Positions 60,040 to 64,000 of a stretch of DNA of 64,000 nucleotides are shown here, piece after piece. How positions within the stretch are numbered: position 1 is the first letter of the stretch; every line of letters starts with the position of its first letter. The stretch is from G963676095 sp963676095. Lineage in GTDB: Bacteria > Bacteroidota > Bacteroidia > Bacteroidales > Prolixibacteraceae. The position numbers and the translations under genes are program-made. The DNA lies in assembly GCA_963676095.1 (NCBI GenBank), contig OY781040.1:558001-622000 (forward strand), given 5' to 3'. The notes under the pieces are model-generated. The model had not been told where the DNA came from, ran no database searches, and worked only from the letters and a program-made list of their open reading frames with translations.

Positions 60040-60759
60040 ATGTTACAGGCAATTGAGCTATCCAAACGATACGAAGACAACAACCTGGCCCTGGATTCCC
60101 TGAATATGGAAGTGAAGGCTGGTGAGATTTTTTGCTTATTAGGGGCCAACGGGGCGGGTAAAACAACCACGATCAACCTCTTCCTGAATTTTATTGAACC
60201 GACATCAGGCCAGGCCCTGATCAACGGGATCGATGTAACGAAGGAGCCGCTGGAAACGAAGAAGTATGTCTCGTACGTATCGGAGAATGTGATGCTGTAC
60301 GGAAACTTTACAGCCCGCCAGAACCTGGACTTTTTTGCCAAGCTGGGTGGAAAAAAAAATCTGACGAAAACAGACTATTACAATCTTTTCCGGAGTATCG
60401 GGTTACAGGAAGACGCCTTTGAGCGCAAACTGAAAAAATTTTCCAAGGGGATGCGACAGAAAGTGGGACTGGCAATTGCCATCGTAAAGGACGCTGACAA
60501 CATTCTGCTTGATGAACCCACTTCCGGATTAGACCCCAAGGCTGCAGCCGAATTTATGAATATCCTCAAAAGGCTCCGCAATGAAGGCAAATCCATGCTG
60601 ATGTGCACCCACGACATTTTCCGCGCCAAAGAGATAGCCGACAAGGTCGGCATCATGAAAGAAGGCCGCATGGTGATGCTCCGTACCCGGGAACAATTAG
60701 TGAAAGATGACCTGGAAAAAATTTATTTGGATTATATGCAGCAGACGGTGGTAATTTAA
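60040..60759 (+). CDS. ABC transporter ATP-binding protein
   Basis: 239 residues with all ATPase motifs: Walker A GANGAGKTT, Q-loop YVSENVMLYGNF, signature FSKGMRQKVGLA, Walker B NILLDEPTSGLDP and switch His in MCTHDIFRAKE. It is similar to NosF/CcmA-type ATPases of ABC-2 exporters. It lies 12 bp before the first of two permease genes, so the complex is probably one ATPase dimer with a permease heterodimer. Confidence 0.93.
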   Translation: MLQAIELSKRYEDNNLALDSLNMEVKAGEIFCLLGANGAGKTTTINLFLNFIEPTSGQALINGIDVTKEPLETKKYVSYVSENVMLYGNFTARQNLDFFAKLGGKKNLTKTDYYNLFRSIGLQEDAFERKLKKFSKGMRQKVGLAIAIVKDADNILLDEPTSGLDPKAAAEFMNILKRLRNEGKSMLMCTHDIFRAKEIADKVGIMKEGRMVMLRTREQLVKDDLEKIYLDYMQQTVVI

Positions 60760-60771
60760 TCAACATAGAGT

Positions 60772-62286
60772 ATGAAAAATCTTAAATTACTATTTATACA
60801 CGAAATACATCAGCAGTTTAAATCATTTAAATTTACGACCATGTTGCTGCTCGCATTCATTGTGAGTTTGACAGTAAGTTATGTTCGTATCCATGATTAT
60901 AAAGAAAAATACACCACTTATAAGAATGAGTTAAAAAGAGCAGAAGAAAAGCTAAAAAATGTACAGGTGTATTCAGAATTGGAAGTCTCAGTATTTGTTC
61001 CACCTAATCCGCTGTCGATATTTGCAAAGGGCATTGATGATAAAGTGGGCAATAAATCAATCGTATCAGCTACTCATTATCCGGGAATTATATCAACGTC
61101 ACAGAAGGCAAATCCATTTCTTAATTTATTTACGGATATCGACATCGCAGGAATTGTGAGGCTGTTCAGTGTGTTTATTATTTTAATGGCCGCCGGGTCC
61201 ATAGCCGGAGAACGGGAAGATAAAACGTTGAAAATGATTTTTGTTACAAATGTAAGCAGGATCGAATTCTTTCTTGCCAAATATTTTGCATTTGTCATAG
61301 TCATACTTTGCTCATTAATTACCATATTTATTGTTCCCATATTAATGATTCTCACGGATAATCAAATTGCAACCACCACTACTTTTATTCCCCGGGTGTT
61401 CTTGTTATTATTAACTTCATTAATGTACCTGTCTGTTTTTATATTACTTAGCCTGCTTGTTTCCGCGAAAATGGCAACGGCTACCCAGGCAGTATTAACA
61501 ACCTTGTTTATTTGGGTGGGGATCACCTATATCTATCCTCAAATAACGACAAGTTTGTCAAGAGGTATCTACAAGTCTCCCTCGAAAGTCGAATTGGACT
61601 CAAAAATTAGACGAATTGACTACCAGCTGCAGCGTTCAGCCAGTAATTATATGTTTAGCAACCAGCCAAGACGGCCCTTTAATATTCGTATTATAGGTGA
61701 CGAGTTTGATACAGATGAAGGAGAAAGGGCAGGTTGGATTGGTTTGAGCAAAATAGGGTTGACGGAGAAATATAATTTTGAGTTTTGGAAAGACTTTATG
61801 AATATGCAGGTAAATAATTTGCAGGAGAGGCATCGAACTGTAAACTATTTAGAAGAAAATTTCCAAAGACCTTTATTAAAACAGGTATCTTTTTTTAATA
61901 CATTCAACATTCTAATGCCTGATATTATTTATATGCGAGCAACGGAAGAACTGGCAGGGACAGACAGGGAACAACGAGAAGAGCAATTTAGAAATGCCAT
62001 ATATAGCTACAGGAATTTACTCATGGATTACATACGTTCCAACGGAGGATTTGGATATCCATTCTTCACTCATGCCAAAGAAAATATGATGAAAGATGAT
62101 TTTGGCACCTATACAGAAAAAGATTATGAAATGGTCCAAATGGTTCCTTTGGATGTAAACGATGTCCCTGTGTTTACTTTCTATAAAAGGTCTAATTCGT
62201 ACATCGATATTATTATGCTCATCGTTGTGAATATTGTACTAATTGTTTTGGGAGGAACCTTGTTCTATAAATCGAAAATTCTGTAA
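60772..62286 (+). CDS. ABC-2 type permease with DUF3526-like loop, first subunit
   Basis: 504 residues. TM1 (FTTMLLLAFIVSLTVSYV) is followed by a large extracytoplasmic domain, a block of helices (IVRLFSVFIILMAAGSIAGE, FAFVIVILCSLITIFIVPIL), a second large loop rich in charged residues (DUF3526-like) and a final helix (IIMLIVVNIVLIVLGGTLFY). GEREDKTLKMIFVTNVSRIE is the cytoplasmic coupling motif of this permease family. It is paired with the following permease. The substrate is unknown. Confidence 0.88.
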   Translation: MKNLKLLFIHEIHQQFKSFKFTTMLLLAFIVSLTVSYVRIHDYKEKYTTYKNELKRAEEKLKNVQVYSELEVSVFVPPNPLSIFAKGIDDKVGNKSIVSATHYPGIISTSQKANPFLNLFTDIDIAGIVRLFSVFIILMAAGSIAGEREDKTLKMIFVTNVSRIEFFLAKYFAFVIVILCSLITIFIVPILMILTDNQIATTTTFIPRVFLLLLTSLMYLSVFILLSLLVSAKMATATQAVLTTLFIWVGITYIYPQITTSLSRGIYKSPSKVELDSKIRRIDYQLQRSASNYMFSNQPRRPFNIRIIGDEFDTDEGERAGWIGLSKIGLTEKYNFEFWKDFMNMQVNNLQERHRTVNYLEENFQRPLLKQVSFFNTFNILMPDIIYMRATEELAGTDREQREEQFRNAIYSYRNLLMDYIRSNGGFGYPFFTHAKENMMKDDFGTYTEKDYEMVQMVPLDVNDVPVFTFYKRSNSYIDIIMLIVVNIVLIVLGGTLFYKSKIL

Positions 62287-62290
62287 TATC

Positions 62291-63745
62291 ATGATAAAGA
62301 ATATCTTCTTAAAAGAGTTACAATACAATCTATTGAATTCAAAGATACTCATTACTTGGGGAGTTCTCATATTGCTTTTCATACTTAGTGCAGTATCTTC
62401 ATTGGTTAATATCTCCAGCACAAACAAAAGCTGTAATTTGATTGAACAGAAAAATAATGAAAGAATGGTCTATGATGAAGAGGCTGGTCTTTTTAATGAA
62501 CTTATGGCAAAAACTTCTAATCAACCTTATGAAAGGAAAAACGGATTGGATGTACTGGTTTTTACCAAGCAGGAATTAGTAAAAAAAGTGCCGGTGCTAT
62601 CATTTATTTCCGGTACGAATGATAATATTCCTGACGGGAGCAATATGTTCTATTTTTTAATGCCTTCTATGGAGACGAATGCATCATCCAATATCTTTTT
62701 GAATGCCCTTTATTCATTAAGCTGGAGCAGGATATTTATTTTTATATTAGGATTCGTTATTGCATGTTTTTCTTACGATGCATTTAGCAGGGAGAAGGAG
62801 CAGGGAACCTTGAAACTTATGTTAGCCAGTAAAGTTTCAAGATTTTCAATTATCATGGGAAAATATCTCGGACTATTGGTCACCTTTTTAATTCCTTTAC
62901 TCATAGCATTGATTATTACCATTGTGATTATCACTGTATCTCCCGGACTAGCATTTTTACCTGGAGATACCACTAAGTTATTCCTTTTTATATTGGGTGG
63001 AATGATTTTTCTAAGCATCAATATTTTTCTGGGATTCCTCATATCATGCTTATCTAAAAACTCAGCAGTAAGTCTTAGTATAAACCTTATTGCATGGGCA
63101 ATTTTAGCTGTTATTTTTCCAAGTACCAGTTGGCTGGGCATTAATAAAATTAAACCTATCCCAACTATTGCCGAAGCAAATGATGAAATCAGGACAAAAC
63201 AAAATGAATTGAAAGACTGTTCGATGGAATGGAGGGGCGATTGGGTAGGTAAAGAACCCACAGATGGCCTGTTAAGAAGAAAAGATTGCTATGATCGAAG
63301 AACAAAAATTGAAACTGATGTATGGCGGGATTATTATAACAGGCTGTTTTCTCAAACCCAAACAGCTATTAATATCTCAAGTATCTCCCCTTTTTCATCT
63401 TTCCAGTTTTTGTGTGATAAGTTAACAGATACTGGATTTTACGGGTATAATAACTTCTATAGCCAGGTATTGGATTATCAAAAGCAGTTCAGACGATTTA
63501 TTGACGATAAAGACAAGGCAGATAAAGAGAGTTACCATCTGATCTGGGACGAAAGTTACTATACTTGCTACTTCATGTCAAACAAAAAGATAGATGCTAA
63601 TGAAATCCCCAGATTTGAATATAAACCTTCATCATTAAAAGAAGTATTAAAAAGTTCGGAGTGGAATATCTTTTATTTGAGTAGTTGGACTATATTACTT
63701 TTTGCATGTGTTTGTATTGCGTTTTTTAGGTATGATGTAAGGTAA
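62291..63745 (+). CDS. ABC-2 type permease with DUF3526-like loop, second subunit
   Basis: 484 residues from the Met at 62291 (MIKNIFLKELQYNLLNSKIL), 4 bp after the first permease; an upstream Met at 62243 would overlap that gene. It has the same plan: TM1 (WGVLILLFILSAVSSLV), FIFILGFVIACFSYDAFSRE, EKEQGTLKLMLASKVSRFSI (coupling motif), further helices, a large loop with NEIRTKQNELKDCSMEW-type sequence and a final TM. The two permeases are paralogues, implying a heterodimer. Confidence 0.88.
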   Translation: MIKNIFLKELQYNLLNSKILITWGVLILLFILSAVSSLVNISSTNKSCNLIEQKNNERMVYDEEAGLFNELMAKTSNQPYERKNGLDVLVFTKQELVKKVPVLSFISGTNDNIPDGSNMFYFLMPSMETNASSNIFLNALYSLSWSRIFIFILGFVIACFSYDAFSREKEQGTLKLMLASKVSRFSIIMGKYLGLLVTFLIPLLIALIITIVIITVSPGLAFLPGDTTKLFLFILGGMIFLSINIFLGFLISCLSKNSAVSLSINLIAWAILAVIFPSTSWLGINKIKPIPTIAEANDEIRTKQNELKDCSMEWRGDWVGKEPTDGLLRRKDCYDRRTKIETDVWRDYYNRLFSQTQTAINISSISPFSSFQFLCDKLTDTGFYGYNNFYSQVLDYQKQFRRFIDDKDKADKESYHLIWDESYYTCYFMSNKKIDANEIPRFEYKPSSLKEVLKSSEWNIFYLSSWTILLFACVCIAFFRYDVR

Positions 63746-63758
63746 CTATATTTTTGCA

Positions 63759-64000
63759 TCAAGCATCCAAATATCTTTGAATTAACAAAATTAAGTTTTC
63801 AAATGACAAAAAATTGTCCAAACAGACTTCTTCATCATCAATTTCAATATCAAACTCCTCTTCAATACTAGTGATAAAAAAAATAGCTTGTTTTGAGTGA
63901 CTCATTATAAGATGAAGTTCTCGATTAATTTGAGCAACATTAGCAATTGAAATATCTGATTCATTATTGGAAAAATCTTCAATAATTAAGTTTAATAATC
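63759..64000 (-). CDS. Acyl-carrier-protein-like protein, partial at right edge
   Basis: The last 80 codons of a leftward gene whose start lies beyond the window. The helical sequence INRELHLIMSHSKQAIFFIT, then SIEEEFDIEIDDEEV and LSFENLILLIQRYL, matches acyl carrier proteins from helix II onward. The phosphopantetheine Ser is at the expected place, but the usual DSL reads HSK. It is convergent with the AcpS/ABC operon. The altered motif suggests a specialised or degenerate carrier protein. Confidence 0.6.
   Translation of the reverse strand, partial: LLNLIIEDFSNNESDISIANVAQINRELHLIMSHSKQAIFFITSIEEEFDIEIDDEEVCLDNFLSFENLILLIQRYLDA

Overview
This 64 kb window comes from a member of the Bacteroidota, most likely a polysaccharide-degrading Bacteroidales/Marinilabiliales-type bacterium. 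The grounds are three SusC/SusD outer-membrane uptake loci, a hybrid two-component system, two ECF-sigma/FecR pairs, DUF1735 surface lipoproteins, and TAnnTTTG-type -7 promoter boxes. No tRNA, rRNA or CRISPR array was seen. Family names come from recognising the translated sequence; no search was run.

Layout. (1) 0.3-15.3 kb: a leftward uptake operon (NHL/TIG surface lipoprotein, SusC, SusD, DUF1735-type lipoprotein, SurA-like PPIase lipoprotein, small secreted protein). A hybrid two-component regulator lies upstream. It has no recognisable glycoside hydrolase, and its promoter carries 21-bp-spaced direct repeats that look like the regulator's operator. (2) 15.4-18.9 kb: two divergent HTH genes sharing an AGAT-N4-ATCT operator region, and an FtsX/MacB-type permease. 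(3) 19.4-31.0 kb: ECF sigma, FecR, SusC (with STN domain), SusD, alginate-lyase-like protein, GH97 and GH43_24-like enzymes, suggesting an acidic galactan target. (4) 31.0-34.2 kb: singletons (DUF3788, SIMPL, XRE/HipB-like with a decayed hipA, SnoaL-like, Crp/Fnr).

(5) 34.2-39.5 kb: a repeat-rich accessory region. It holds two near-identical radC-type JAB genes and two ghost copies reduced to promoter plus first codons. It also has four long copies of a hairpin-rich repeat, a 24-unit 21-bp tandem array, a 5'-truncated Fic gene and a broken Rpn-type nuclease gene. A fifth copy of the hairpin core lies at 58.0 kb. This is the most unusual part of the window. (6) 39.6-52.0 kb: ECF sigma, FecR, SusC (STN), SusD, a 46-codon small ORF, a GH18 endoglycosidase-like lipoprotein, two DUF1735 surface proteins (LamG-like and F5/8C-like), a DUF1573 protein and a SusD remnant. 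It resembles N-glycan-scavenging loci.

(7) 52.1-55.6 kb: an MsbA-like ABC exporter overlapping genes for two hydrolases that resemble the exosortase-A-associated hydrolase pair, although no exosortase is present here. (8) 55.7-59.3 kb: an island of a decayed VapC-type module, an ATPase gene lacking a start codon, an ISL3-type transposase remnant, a partial duplication and an intact RelE/ParE module, bracketed by imperfect 37-bp direct repeats. (9) 59.6-64.0 kb: acpS followed by an ABC transporter with two DUF3526-like permeases, convergent with a partial acyl-carrier-protein-like gene at the right edge. This may be the start of a specialised carrier-protein pathway.
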